Shown: positions 1-8,546 of the stretch, one piece after another
Layout: each line of letters starts with the position of its first letter
Position numbering within the stretch: position 1 is the stretch's first letter
From: an uncultured Saprospirales bacterium
GTDB taxonomy: Bacteria; Bacteroidota; Bacteroidia; Chitinophagales; Saprospiraceae
DNA: 47,891 nt
Direction of reading: 5' to 3'
NCBI GenBank assembly: GCA_913061325.1
Contig: CAJXUU010000006.1
Span: 1 to 47,891 of the forward strand
Program-made: the position numbers and the translations under genes
Notes under the pieces: generated by a model
Told to the model about the DNA's origin: nothing
What the model saw: the letters and a program-made list of their open reading frames with translations, nothing else
Databases searched by the model: none

Positions 1-252
1 ACTTGATCATCCCGAGAATCTCAGATTCTCTATAATGATCTACGTGTTTGCTTTACAAACTACTTGATCATCCCGAGAATCTCAGATTCTCTATAATGAT
101 CTACGTGTTTGCTTTACAAACTACTTGATCATCCCGAGAATCTCAGATTCTCTATAATGATCTACGTGTTTGCTTTACAAACTACTTGATCATCCCGAGA
201 ATCTCAGATTCTCTATAATGATCTACGTGTTTGCTTTACAAACCACTTGATC
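1..252 (+). repeat. Tandem array of a 61-bp two-hairpin repeat
   Basis: There are four head-to-tail 61-bp copies, starting at 1, 62, 123 and 184. They are identical apart from a t-to-c change at the end of the last copy, and a partial fifth copy (acttgatc) lies at 245-252. The array may continue to the left of the window. In copy 1 an outer stem GATCAT (5-10)/ATGATC (35-40) encloses CCC (11-13), an inner stem GAGAATCT (14-21)/AGATTCTC (23-30) and TATA (31-34). A second hairpin GTTTG-CTTTA-CAAAC follows at 46-60. There are no unique spacers, so it is not a CRISPR array. Related elements with different stems occur at 15157-15332 and 37287-37439. The function is unknown. Confidence 0.9.
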
Positions 253-887
253 GCTTTATAATGTTGACGACTACTTCTTTTACTCATCACACTTTTCTAT
301 CTTTTTATAAGAGAGGCAAATTTGTAGTTAAATACAAAGTCGATCGATTCATAAATATATCTTTATTCTCCACCAATGATTGTCTTGCCAGACAGCCCTC
401 CTTTTTTCCAGCCGAGGCATCTTTATCGAAAGTGCCCAATCGTAAATATGTTTATAATCTAGAGAAAAAAAATAGCAAAAATGCGACGTGTGTTTTCTGC
501 GAAACGGGTGTTTTCTTTGAAAGCCATCCCTCTTACCACCACTTACCTTAAACCTAAATATGATTTTGTTTCGCGAAAGCTACACAAATCGCTGTATTTC
601 TGAATTATACGCTTATTCTACCTTCCTTTTCTTTTCCGATTATAATTAATACTAATAAAATGCATTGTTAGGAACTCAAACATTAAACGTCAAACGGTAG
701 ACGCGATTCCATTAGCAACACAGTTGCATGTTTTCTACGAAAGCCAATCAATAGCTATCACTTTTAGATTCCAATACCTTTTCAACTAAATTGATCTATA
801 GGTCTTACCTCACGAGCTCACTACAATTAGAGATATTATACTAAATTCATTGATAATCGGCTTAAAACATTTCATTACCTTTCCAGC
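253..887. other. Intergenic stretch with small trinucleotide-loop hairpins
   Basis: No convincing gene is seen. An open frame at 231-551 begins inside the repeat array and looks unlike a protein. Four similar mini-hairpins occur: TTTC-TGC-GAAA near 492-505, TTTC-TTT-GAAA near 510-523, TTTCGCGAAA at 569-578 and TTTC-TAC-GAAA at 730-745. Three are preceded by G or GT and followed by GC or GCC. They resemble the second hairpin of the 61-bp and 81-bp repeats, so they may be decayed copies. The last bases hold the candidate promoter for the gene at 888. Confidence 0.5.
876..883 (+). promoter_or_regulatory. -7 box TACCTTTC, 4 nt before the start codon
   Basis: This is one mismatch from the Bacteroidota -7 consensus TAnnTTTG. 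Only CAGC separates it from the ATG at 888, so transcription would begin at or next to the start codon. The call is inferred from motif and position only. Confidence 0.35.
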
Positions 888-1997
888 ATGATAAGAATCG
901 CATATCTCATATGCTTAAGTATTTGTTTTTGTTTAGCATCCACGCAAGCTCAGCATGGGATATCTGCCGTATATGCACGTTCTAAAGTCATAAAACATAG
1001 AGATAATTTATTATTTGATGTACCATCCTTAACAAACGAATTTAGACTTACCTACACTTATCAAACAAACGGTGATAAAGCTTGGGAAAGATTCTGGAAA
1101 AAGCCTAGAATAGCCCTTAATGGAATCTATGTCGACTTTGGTAATGAAGTATTGGGGAGTGCATTTGCTATAGTTCCTGAGCTGCATTTTTCTTTGGCTC
1201 GGTATAAAAAACTTCTACTCAACATGCAATTTGGCACTGGAGTGGCCTATCTAACAAAACCATTCGATCCTATAGACAATCCGAACAATAATGCGATCGG
1301 CTCAAATCTGAATAATATCTCTTCACTTAAATTCGGAATAGAATATCCATGTAATGATAGATTGACCACCAGTCTATCAACAGGCTTGGTACACTTATCT
1401 AATGGACTTAGCTCTAGCCCGAATACTGGACTCAATATATATGGAGCCTCGTTGAATGTGAATTACAAATTTAAAGTCCGAAATCTCAAAGATGAAGAAT
1501 CGATAAGTATCAGAAACAATGAAGAGTCTGCAACTTATCGAAAATGGATCGTAGACGCTCAGTATCATTATGGATTTACTGAACATTCAACTACGGGAGG
1601 TCCAAAATATGGCGTCCACGCTATTTCTCTAGGTGCAGGATATAGATATAAGGAATTCATGACTGTCCTCGCCGGTGCAGAATACGAGTACAATGATAGA
1701 GCCTACACTTTCTTCAAACGTAATTTCGAAACGGAAGAGGATTCTCGCCGTATGGCAAAACGATCTATCCTTTATATAGAAAATGAATTTAGATATGGGG
1801 CGGTATTCAACAGATTCCGCTTAGGTTTCTATGTTGGCTGGCCATATGCGAAAACCAAGTCAAATTACATAAAAGTAGTTACAGGAATATATCTGCCTAA
1901 CATAAAAGGTTATGGAAAACCATACATTGGAGTAACACTCAAAACGCACACATCAATAGCCGATTATCTAGCAATAATGGGCGGGATCTCTTTCTAA
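888..1997 (+). CDS. PagL-like lipid A 3-O-deacylase (acyloxyacyl hydrolase family)
   Basis: The 369-aa protein has an N-terminal signal peptide ending near residue 21 (STQAQ). What follows looks like an outer-membrane beta-barrel with alternating aromatic/polar strands and an aromatic C-terminus. The diagnostic segment is VHLSNG at residues 168-173. His169 and Ser171 match the HxSN signature that carries the PagL catalytic His and Ser. The preceding NNAIGSNLNN (about residues 133-142) is typical of the Bacteroidota branch. By family knowledge it would remove the 3-O-linked acyl chain from lipid A in the outer membrane. It is longer than proteobacterial PagL because of a C-terminal extension of about 150 residues with further barrel-like strands. 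It is monocistronic, with the tRNA downstream. Exact substrate is inferred from family. Confidence 0.75.
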   Translation: MIRIAYLICLSICFCLASTQAQHGISAVYARSKVIKHRDNLLFDVPSLTNEFRLTYTYQTNGDKAWERFWKKPRIALNGIYVDFGNEVLGSAFAIVPELHFSLARYKKLLLNMQFGTGVAYLTKPFDPIDNPNNNAIGSNLNNISSLKFGIEYPCNDRLTTSLSTGLVHLSNGLSSSPNTGLNIYGASLNVNYKFKVRNLKDEESISIRNNEESATYRKWIVDAQYHYGFTEHSTTGGPKYGVHAISLGAGYRYKEFMTVLAGAEYEYNDRAYTFFKRNFETEEDSRRMAKRSILYIENEFRYGAVFNRFRLGFYVGWPYAKTKSNYIKVVTGIYLPNIKGYGKPYIGVTLKTHTSIADYLAIMGGISF

Positions 1998-2141
1998 TGC
2001 TAAGTCTTCTGAAAAAATAAAGTGTTGAGCAAATCTTGCAGAATACGCTTTTGATACTCTAAAAACCTAAAGTGAAATTATTAAAAACAGATGATTTGAA
2101 AAAAAAGTCTCAAAAGTGTAGCATAAGAATTTGAAAAGTTA

Positions 2142-2149
2142 TAAATTTG
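2142..2149 (+). promoter_or_regulatory. -7 promoter box TAAATTTG upstream of tRNA-Gln
   Basis: This is an exact match to the Bacteroidota TAnnTTTG -7 element, about 30 nt before the tRNA 5' end. No clear -33 TTTG is seen at the expected distance. Confidence 0.5.
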
Positions 2150-2179
2150 CGCTCGCTTAGCAGAAATGCGATGCTAAAT

Positions 2180-2251
2180 TGACCTATGGTGTAATTGGTA
2201 ACACAGCAGTTTTTGGTTCTGCCATTCTAGGTTCAAGTCCTAGTAGGTCAA
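2180..2251 (+). tRNA. tRNA-Gln (anticodon TTG)
   Basis: The full cloverleaf can be drawn. The acceptor TGACCTA pairs perfectly with TAGGTCA (2244-2250), and the D-stem is GTGT/ACAC. The anticodon stem GCAGT/TCTGC has loop TTTTGGT with anticodon TTG at 2213-2215. The T-arm is CTAGG-TTCAAGT-CCTAG and the discriminator is A at 2251. CCA is not encoded. The base pair closing the anticodon loop (2210/2218) is a T-T mismatch, which is unusual but tolerable. A -7 box lies upstream and an intrinsic terminator immediately downstream, so it appears to be an independent transcription unit. Confidence 0.95.
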
Positions 2252-2257
2252 CATAAG

Positions 2258-2295
2258 AAAGCCTTGGAAATTTAAATTTTCTGAGGCTTTTTTAT
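2258..2295 (+). terminator. Intrinsic terminator after tRNA-Gln
   Basis: The stem AAAGCCT (2258-2264)/AGGCTTT (2284-2290) encloses an inner AAATTTAAATTT-like palindrome and is followed by a run of T. It sits 6 nt after the tRNA. On the other strand it lies about 80 bp past the cfa stop and could serve both units. Confidence 0.75.
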
Positions 2296-2376
2296 TGGGG
2301 AATTTCATTTCGACTGAAAATAAGGAATGAATTTGAATCCTCTGCATTCGGATACTTAGATGCAGCATTAGTATAT

Positions 2377-3486
2377 TTATCTTACAGAATCATATTGAGA
2401 GCTACTGTTTTTTTTAGAATATACAAACTGCCATAGTGTATTTCTGTTTGCTCTAAACCCACCTGCAGCACTTAATAAGAAAAATCTCCACATTCGATAA
2501 AAGCGATTACTGTAACCATTTAATTCGTGCCAGCTCTCGTCGAAGTTTTCGTACCAGTTTAAAAGTGTCCGATCATAATCACCTCCAATATTCTGAAGAT
2601 CTCGGAGATATAATGCATGCTCTGAAGCATTAGCTACCTGTGCCAAAGTTGGAAGCACGCCACCTGGAAATATATATTTATCTGTCCACTGGTCAAATGC
2701 AGTTTTCCTATGATTTGTGCCGATTGTGTGAAGTAAAAATAAGCCATCATCCATAAGGCAACGCTTCACTACTTCCATATAGGTTTTATAATTTTTAGGT
2801 CCTACATGTTCAAACATTCCGACAGATACAATGTGGTTAAAAGGTTCATCTAATTCCCTATAATCTTGGTATCTAAACTCTACATCTAAATGCTTGTATC
2901 TCTCTTTTGCAAGCGAAATTTGCTCTTTAGACACGGTAATTCCAGTTACTTTTGCTCCATATTTCTCTGCCGCATATCCAGCAAAGCTGCCCCACCCACA
3001 GCCAATGTCTAAGACCGTTTGACCTTCTTTGACACCAATCTTCCGACATATTAAATCAAGCTTAGCTTCCTGGGCATCATCAATTGTCTCTGAATCCCTC
3101 CAGTAGCCACAGGTATATGTCATCCTCTTATCTAACATGCGTTCGTATAGATCATTTCCAATATCATAATGCTTCTCACCAATCTCAAATGCCCGAGATT
3201 TTCTTTGGCTGTTCATTAACCAAGCTTTAGCAATTGGAATCACCATTTTGAGAGGTTGTATTTTACTTTCAAGATCGGCTCTAAGCACCTTATCAAACAT
3301 GACATCCATCGCTTCACAATCCCAATCTCCATCCATATAAGATTCCCCAAGTCCAAGTGTTCCTTCTGATAAAACTCTATTATAGAACCTTTCATCATTG
3401 ACCTGTATATCCCACGGCCTATCACAATTGACCTTTATATCTGCCATGGCTAAAATCTCATGTATTTTATCTTTTGCACTACCCAT
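2377..3486 (-). CDS. cfa: Cyclopropane-fatty-acyl-phospholipid synthase
   Basis: This is an S-adenosylmethionine-dependent enzyme that methylenates cis double bonds of membrane phospholipid acyl chains. The N-terminal region carries SEGTLGLGESYMDGDWDCEA, which is highly conserved in Cfa. The SAM-binding motif I VLDIGCGWGSFAG lies near residue 157, followed by VSVGMFEHVG and the late FPGGVLPT motif. At 369 aa it is close to E. coli Cfa (382). A frame extension begins at a TTG (3504), but that codon overlaps the candidate -7 box. The ATG at 3486 gives the normal family N-terminus. It is a single gene, downstream of and co-directional with the T9SS protein gene, 150 bp apart. Confidence 0.93.
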   Translation of the reverse strand: MGSAKDKIHEILAMADIKVNCDRPWDIQVNDERFYNRVLSEGTLGLGESYMDGDWDCEAMDVMFDKVLRADLESKIQPLKMVIPIAKAWLMNSQRKSRAFEIGEKHYDIGNDLYERMLDKRMTYTCGYWRDSETIDDAQEAKLDLICRKIGVKEGQTVLDIGCGWGSFAGYAAEKYGAKVTGITVSKEQISLAKERYKHLDVEFRYQDYRELDEPFNHIVSVGMFEHVGPKNYKTYMEVVKRCLMDDGLFLLHTIGTNHRKTAFDQWTDKYIFPGGVLPTLAQVANASEHALYLRDLQNIGGDYDRTLLNWYENFDESWHELNGYSNRFYRMWRFFLLSAAGGFRANRNTLWQFVYSKKNSSSQYDSVR

Positions 3487-3501
3487 ATCTATGTAAGTTA
3501 A

Positions 3502-3509
3502 CAAAACTA
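3502..3509 (-). promoter_or_regulatory. -7 promoter box TAGTTTTG for cfa
   Basis: Read on the minus strand this is an exact TAnnTTTG. A TTG lies about 17 nt further upstream, roughly in the -33 position. It is 15 nt before the ATG at 3486 and overlaps the alternative TTG codon, which supports the ATG as the true start. Confidence 0.5.
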
Positions 3510-3636
3510 ACTATCATTTTCAACCACAACTCAAATCGGGATAAAAACAGGGATAAAAGCAATAAATCAGAAAAGACCACAAATGGTTTTACAAATAATC
3601 ATCTACCCAGCAAATTTTTCCTTTTCTTCAAATACC

Positions 3637-6114
3637 CTATTCATATCTATACTTATAAATTAATTTTACATCTAATCTAACCTTCAAAATATAAATTCCA
3701 TTTCGCAGATTTGCAGTCTCGATCACCGCATTTTCAGAACTCACACCAATGCCAATCATTGAATTCAAATTTTCACCATTAAGGTTATAAATTATTATAT
3801 CCGATTCCTTCAGCCCTTCATGATCAATCGTAATCTGATTGTTGAATGGGTTGGGGAAAACACTAATTTCCTGTTTATCTTCATCTGATTGCACAGAATC
3901 AGCTACATCTTCCTCGACAGTGACGGTTTGACTATGTGTTATCGGACGCATGCAATCGTCAATATATTCCCATGTATATGTTACAGAAATGCCACAAGTA
4001 TCTAAAGTGCCATCGCTTGTAGGATCGACTGTCCCTTCGATCAAACAACTGCCAGTTCCTCCATTTGTATACATTAGAGTATCAGGAGTAAATGTCTCAA
4101 TTTCATCACAATTTATGGTAATATCCCCCGGTGGGTTTACAAAACTAGCTTCTGAAATTGGTTCTACAGTAACCATTTGAGTATGGCTTATAGAACGTCC
4201 ACATACGTCTGAAAAATCCCAGGTATAAGTCACAGAATTTCCACATAGATCTAAAGTACCATCGCTTATAGGATCAATTGTCCCTTCGATCACACAATTT
4301 CCAGTTCCTTCATTTGTATACGTCAGGGTCTGAGGAGTAAATATTTGTCCTTCTTCACAATTTAAGGTAATATTCGCTGGTGGATTTACAAAACTAGCTT
4401 CTGAAACTGGTTCTACTGTGACCATTTGAGCATGGCTTATATTCCGTCCACACACATCAGTAAACTCCCAGGTATAAGTCACAGAACCTCCACATAGATC
4501 AAATGTACCTGCTGATGTCGGACTGACTGTTCCACTTATTTCACATGTTCCAGTGGCCATGTTTGTATAATCCAATTCGACAGGCATGAATATTTGAGCA
4601 GAATCACAAGTTATCACGCTATCTGCAGGGGGTGACACAAAAACAGCTTCAGGTATGGGATCAAGCGTAATGGTTTGAGTGTATGTCCCAATATTGGCAC
4701 AGCCATCTGTAAATGTCCATGTTCTATCTATTGTACCACCGGCGCAAAGTGTATAATTTTCCACAACTACAGGCATGACTGTACCTGTACCAGCACAATT
4801 GTCCGTCCAAGTTACTTCTTCATTTTCTATTATATCTTCCACACAGTCCAATGTTATATCGGCGGGTTCACCAGAAAATACAGGATCTTCCGTATCTTCG
4901 AAAGTAATGCCTATGTCATCCAAAGAACAACAATTTGCTACACAATCTGGAAGTGTCCATACATTTCCCACCATTGGAAGCAATGGATTATCAGCCGTAA
5001 CAAAGCTATAGTAATAAGCAGTAAATATTCCGCATTGATCATATGTCAGACTTGCGGTAAGTGCCTCAACTATTTGAACCACCGCTCCGTCTGAACCGAT
5101 AATAATTATATATCCAGAAAGAGCTGGATCAGGGTTCGTATCAACAACTGTAATAATACTTGTTTCATCTGGACAAAGCGTTGCTGGGTCTGCTTGGATA
5201 TTTCCAATTCCAGGTCCATTTACAAGAATTGTCATGCAGTTAGGAGGTGGAGAATCGGATTCCGGAACGCAAGGAAGGTTGGATACATCCACACAAAGTT
5301 CATAACTCCCTGGAATATCCCAATTGATATCGATCGTATATTGCTCTTCACCCTCATCTATATGTACACCATCTAAGTAATAATAATATTCTTCAGCACC
5401 ATCCAATCCTACCGTGACATCTTCTGCAGTATACGTTTCGGTATCGCCAATACAGACACTTTGAGGGCCGAATATTCCATTTTCCCAAGGAGTAATTTCT
5501 CCATTTCCGCAAACCCCTACCACATTTATAGCCACATTGCATGTTGATAATGCACAGCCATCCACCATAAAATAATAAGTACCACCTATTTCTAAGCCAG
5601 TAGCTGTAAAAGTCTGCATGTTCGGAACTTCGCCCGCTGAGTCGAAACATGTTTCATCCCCATTAGTAACGCATTCAACAGCATTCCAACCACCCCCATC
5701 AGATGTTGGACAATTAGCAAATAATGCCATTTGGATTCCAAAATTGTTGGTATTAGTTCCTGTATTAAGCCCTGGAGTACAATTATTAACTAATACGTCA
5801 AGCGTTATAGTTTCACACCAAACTATAAAAGCAAAAAAGTTTACATTATGGGGAAAACCTCCATCAGGCAATCCTGGGCATAAATCACCGTCCAAATCAC
5901 CAGTATTAGCTACATCAGACATTGAAAATTCAAATCCATCCAAATCATCCGGAGTACATAATATTCCAGCTGTTTCGCAAAAACACCCAACTCCATTATT
6001 ATCAGGATCGTCACAAGGTAATGCCTCAAATTGAGCAGAAATAGCTATAGAGAAAAACAAATGAGCAGATAAAACCAGAATTAATCTTCCAAAAAATGTA
6101 ATTGACTTTGTCAT
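3637..6114 (-). CDS. T9SS-secreted, cysteine-rich repeat protein with type A sorting domain
   Basis: The 825-aa protein has a signal peptide of about 28 residues ending in ISAQ. The N-terminal module (about 35-205) has paired cysteines and the pattern CETAGILCTPDDLDGFEF. It is clearly homologous to the N-terminus of the 984-aa protein at 44690. A middle Ig/PKD-like region is followed by one diverged and three close 83-aa HYR/Ig-like repeats ending in SHTQMVTVEP-type sequence. A C-terminal type A T9SS domain (ISVFPNPFNNQITI ... LRNGIYILKV) implies secretion through the Por machinery and surface attachment or release. No enzymatic domain is recognised; an adhesive or structural role is an inference. 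A short tail (DVKLIYKYRYE) extends beyond the usual end of the sorting domain. Confidence 0.85.
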   Translation of the reverse strand: MTKSITFFGRLILVLSAHLFFSIAISAQFEALPCDDPDNNGVGCFCETAGILCTPDDLDGFEFSMSDVANTGDLDGDLCPGLPDGGFPHNVNFFAFIVWCETITLDVLVNNCTPGLNTGTNTNNFGIQMALFANCPTSDGGGWNAVECVTNGDETCFDSAGEVPNMQTFTATGLEIGGTYYFMVDGCALSTCNVAINVVGVCGNGEITPWENGIFGPQSVCIGDTETYTAEDVTVGLDGAEEYYYYLDGVHIDEGEEQYTIDINWDIPGSYELCVDVSNLPCVPESDSPPPNCMTILVNGPGIGNIQADPATLCPDETSIITVVDTNPDPALSGYIIIIGSDGAVVQIVEALTASLTYDQCGIFTAYYYSFVTADNPLLPMVGNVWTLPDCVANCCSLDDIGITFEDTEDPVFSGEPADITLDCVEDIIENEEVTWTDNCAGTGTVMPVVVENYTLCAGGTIDRTWTFTDGCANIGTYTQTITLDPIPEAVFVSPPADSVITCDSAQIFMPVELDYTNMATGTCEISGTVSPTSAGTFDLCGGSVTYTWEFTDVCGRNISHAQMVTVEPVSEASFVNPPANITLNCEEGQIFTPQTLTYTNEGTGNCVIEGTIDPISDGTLDLCGNSVTYTWDFSDVCGRSISHTQMVTVEPISEASFVNPPGDITINCDEIETFTPDTLMYTNGGTGSCLIEGTVDPTSDGTLDTCGISVTYTWEYIDDCMRPITHSQTVTVEEDVADSVQSDEDKQEISVFPNPFNNQITIDHEGLKESDIIIYNLNGENLNSMIGIGVSSENAVIETANLRNGIYILKVRLDVKLIYKYRYE
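3917..4668 (-). repeat. Three tandem 249-bp (83-aa) repeats inside the T9SS protein
   Basis: Corresponding points recur about 249 bp apart, for example ggttctac at about 4160 and 4409. Each unit encodes a valine/threonine-rich Ig-like module with three or four cysteines. The two C-terminal units are the most alike at DNA level, which suggests recent duplication or gene conversion. Confidence 0.8.
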
Positions 6115-6560
6115 TAGAATTATTTACTTGTTACAAGACACGAATAAGTACCTATATGGTCTATAGAATTGAATCCCCAAAATAGTAACCTGCTTTTAAA
6201 ATCGACTAAGTAAATATAGTAACCAAGTTTTACATAGAATAATAATTTTCTGATATAGGTCTAGGCAATGCTTAGAGTTTGTATTTATTCATCGTCAATG
6301 CCATATAATGAATTTCGTATGTTCTCGTTTTGAAACCATCGGTTTTCCACCTAGAATCGCCTAAATTTCAACATTTACAAAAAACACCTCTGATCAAGCT
6401 TCTACGTTTTTCTTTCGTTTTGCTCTACCTTACTATAACTAATATAGCGTGGCACCCTTTTTTAACCAGATTCTAAAAGTCTTTCCAAGCTTATCCACAA
6501 TTCCTGAGTATTTCAAAGGGGTATAGTAGCAAGAACAAAATAATCTCCAACCCTAAAATT
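6115..6560. other. Intergenic stretch, nothing recognised
   Basis: This 446-bp AT-rich gap lies between two minus-strand genes. I see no open frame of protein-like composition, no tRNA and no strong hairpin followed by a T-run. Confidence 0.5.
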
Positions 6561-8030
6561 CTACTTTATCGGCCTTATCTTCTGCTGTCTTGCCTCTCTG
6601 ATATTAATTTCCATATACTCTGGATTTCCTTGTTTGATACCTGGTTCGGCTTTTTCGTAATATGCCTTTGTAGCATAGTCAATAGCATTTATGAAAGAGG
6701 CGTAGGATTGGTCAACATCTGTCCTTTGTCCACCCGTTGAAGATACATTTTCAATATCCAATCCGCCCATACTTGTCGTTTCTAATGCCAACTTCTGACT
6801 CCCATCTTCAGTCCTACTAAAAGCCAAATATGCATGACCTGGCACTAGGACAATAGATACATCAATCCCTATTTTATATAAAAACGATGCAAACAACACC
6901 GTGCCATCAATGCAATTTGCCTGAGAGGATTTCAAAGCATCTTTGACAAACCGCACCACTTGACCGCTAGATCGATCATCACTTCCACTTTGGGTAGTTA
7001 TGTTGCTGTATTTGAATCCCTTTTTTTGAAAATGGTACCACATTGTAAATACCTCCATCATTACTTCTTCTTCTGTTCCTTGATATCCTTTCCAACTATT
7101 TATAATATTGTGGTCCAGCATTTTTCCCAGTTCAAGATCCAAGTCGGGTTCATTCTCATTGACATATGCGGCAAAAATGAAATTTAGCGAATGCGTATTG
7201 CCGTGATGATCCTGGCCAATAAATACCGCATCATTAATACTTCTTGTCCATACGACCTCAAGCGTCTCTCCGAGCAATTCATTATTCAAATAAATGGCAT
7301 ATTTAAAATTTACCGCTTTGGCCTGTTTTATTTCTCTTAACGCATCATAATCATATTCCATAATTGGAAAAATTTCTGTCAATCCATCTTTGGAAACAGT
7401 TATGGTATAGCTACTTTTTTTTACCAATGGTTCACCCTCAATCTCAATCCGAACAATGGAGCCAATCGGAAACTTATCGATTTGCACACCAAAATATCCA
7501 TTCCTGTCTCCATAATAATTGTAGGAATTTTCTTCCGATTCTAATGTTGTATTTTGCGCCCAAGTAGATGTCGCCAATACATACGAAGGATAAAAATCTG
7601 AACCAAACCTCTTAATTGGAGCCCACCTTATCTGAGAATAATCCGCTTGTTGCACATCTTTTTGTAATTCAGATATATAAGTCAATACAAATTCGACAGC
7701 TTCTTCCACAATCGGCTCTTCATTCCCATCCATCGGCATGACTATTAATGTCAGCTCCTCTGTTTCAAATGGTATGTAGGCATAGTATTCACCGAGCAAT
7801 CCGATTAAGCCTTCTTCATCCAACACAAAAATAGCTTCATAATAACTACCATCCGAATCAGCAAATAATCCCATGACCCCTTCTTCCGTTTCTTCAAGAT
7901 GAAGACTCACTTCACCATCGCTGTATACTCCATTGATGGATTGGCCATTTACCACAGATACAGTTGCCATAGAAATTATAAAAATTAAGAAAAATATTGC
8001 TTTCTTAATATACAAGTTATCTAAAATCAT
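6561..8030 (-). CDS. Secreted transglutaminase-fold (Cys-His-Glu) protein
   Basis: The 489-aa protein has a signal peptide of about 29 residues (ending VVNGQ). The N-terminal third is acidic and beta-rich, with repeated GVY/GLF/GLL-type strands. The C-terminal domain has the papain/transglutaminase arrangement: Cys373 in SQANCIDGT, His399 in VPGHAYLAF and Glu417 in LALETTS. The Cys and His spacing matches bacterial transglutaminase-like proteins that act as proteases or peptide-bond-modifying enzymes in the envelope. The third catalytic residue would be Glu rather than the usual Asp. There is no T9SS sorting domain, so it is probably periplasmic. Substrate is unknown. It stands alone, divergent from the large surface protein at 8547. 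Confidence 0.65.
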   Translation of the reverse strand: MILDNLYIKKAIFFLIFIISMATVSVVNGQSINGVYSDGEVSLHLEETEEGVMGLFADSDGSYYEAIFVLDEEGLIGLLGEYYAYIPFETEELTLIVMPMDGNEEPIVEEAVEFVLTYISELQKDVQQADYSQIRWAPIKRFGSDFYPSYVLATSTWAQNTTLESEENSYNYYGDRNGYFGVQIDKFPIGSIVRIEIEGEPLVKKSSYTITVSKDGLTEIFPIMEYDYDALREIKQAKAVNFKYAIYLNNELLGETLEVVWTRSINDAVFIGQDHHGNTHSLNFIFAAYVNENEPDLDLELGKMLDHNIINSWKGYQGTEEEVMMEVFTMWYHFQKKGFKYSNITTQSGSDDRSSGQVVRFVKDALKSSQANCIDGTVLFASFLYKIGIDVSIVLVPGHAYLAFSRTEDGSQKLALETTSMGGLDIENVSSTGGQRTDVDQSYASFINAIDYATKAYYEKAEPGIKQGNPEYMEINIREARQQKIRPIK

Positions 8031-8546
8031 TTTTGGAGGGGGTTGGATGTTTTTAAATTCAAATACTCTAGAATAAATTATTCAACGGCATAAATGCGTA
8101 AACATTCATTCTGTTTTACTTCAAGTAACACAATATATGACAATATTTTTTTTGGTGTACATATCATATTGGAAATAAACATGCAATTTGATATACCACA
8201 TAGCCTTCTATAATTGAAAAATCAATACTAAATTTAATTTCTCTTTTGTGAACAAATATTTCACATCCTACAAATTAACAATTCTCAGTCCTCCTATTGA
8301 AAATGTAACATCTCAAAAATAGTATGATCCACACTAAAAATAAGGTGAGTTAATTGATTTATATTTAGATCTATTCAAATAGCTAATTTTAATGTTGCTC
8401 AAATTAATCGCCATTTTTGTATAACTTGACAAATAAAATCTTATTAAAACAATCCCTTTGTCCATGTTTGTAGCGCGTTTGAATTTCCTTAAAAGAATTT
8501 TAGTCATTGTCCAAAACAGTAAAGTGATCAAGCAGACATAATCATC
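8031..8546. other. Divergent intergenic region, no clear element
   Basis: These 516 bp of AT-rich DNA separate two divergently transcribed genes and must contain both promoters. I find no exact TAnnTTTG box at a good distance from either start, and no repeat family member. Confidence 0.4.

Noticed and set aside
1-252. CRISPR array or integron attC cluster
   Set aside because: There are no unique spacers between copies; the units are contiguous 61-mers. No RYYYAAC/GTTRRRY core, cassette genes, integrase or cas genes are seen.
231-551. Open frame of 106 codons after the 61-bp array
   Set aside because: It starts inside the last repeat, has no protein-like composition and no promoter, and crosses hairpins of the intergenic repeat type.
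3487-3504. TTG start extending cfa by six codons
   Set aside because: The TTG is part of the -7 box TAGTTTTG, and family alignment starts at the ATG at 3486.
4675-5094. 139-codon plus-strand frame
   Set aside because: It is a shadow opposite the T9SS protein. The minus-strand product has a signal peptide, repeats and a sorting domain, and the plus-strand one has nothing recognisable.
8334-8531. 65-codon minus-strand frame in the divergent region before 8547
   Set aside because: AT-rich chance frame with no start context, no domain and low-complexity content.
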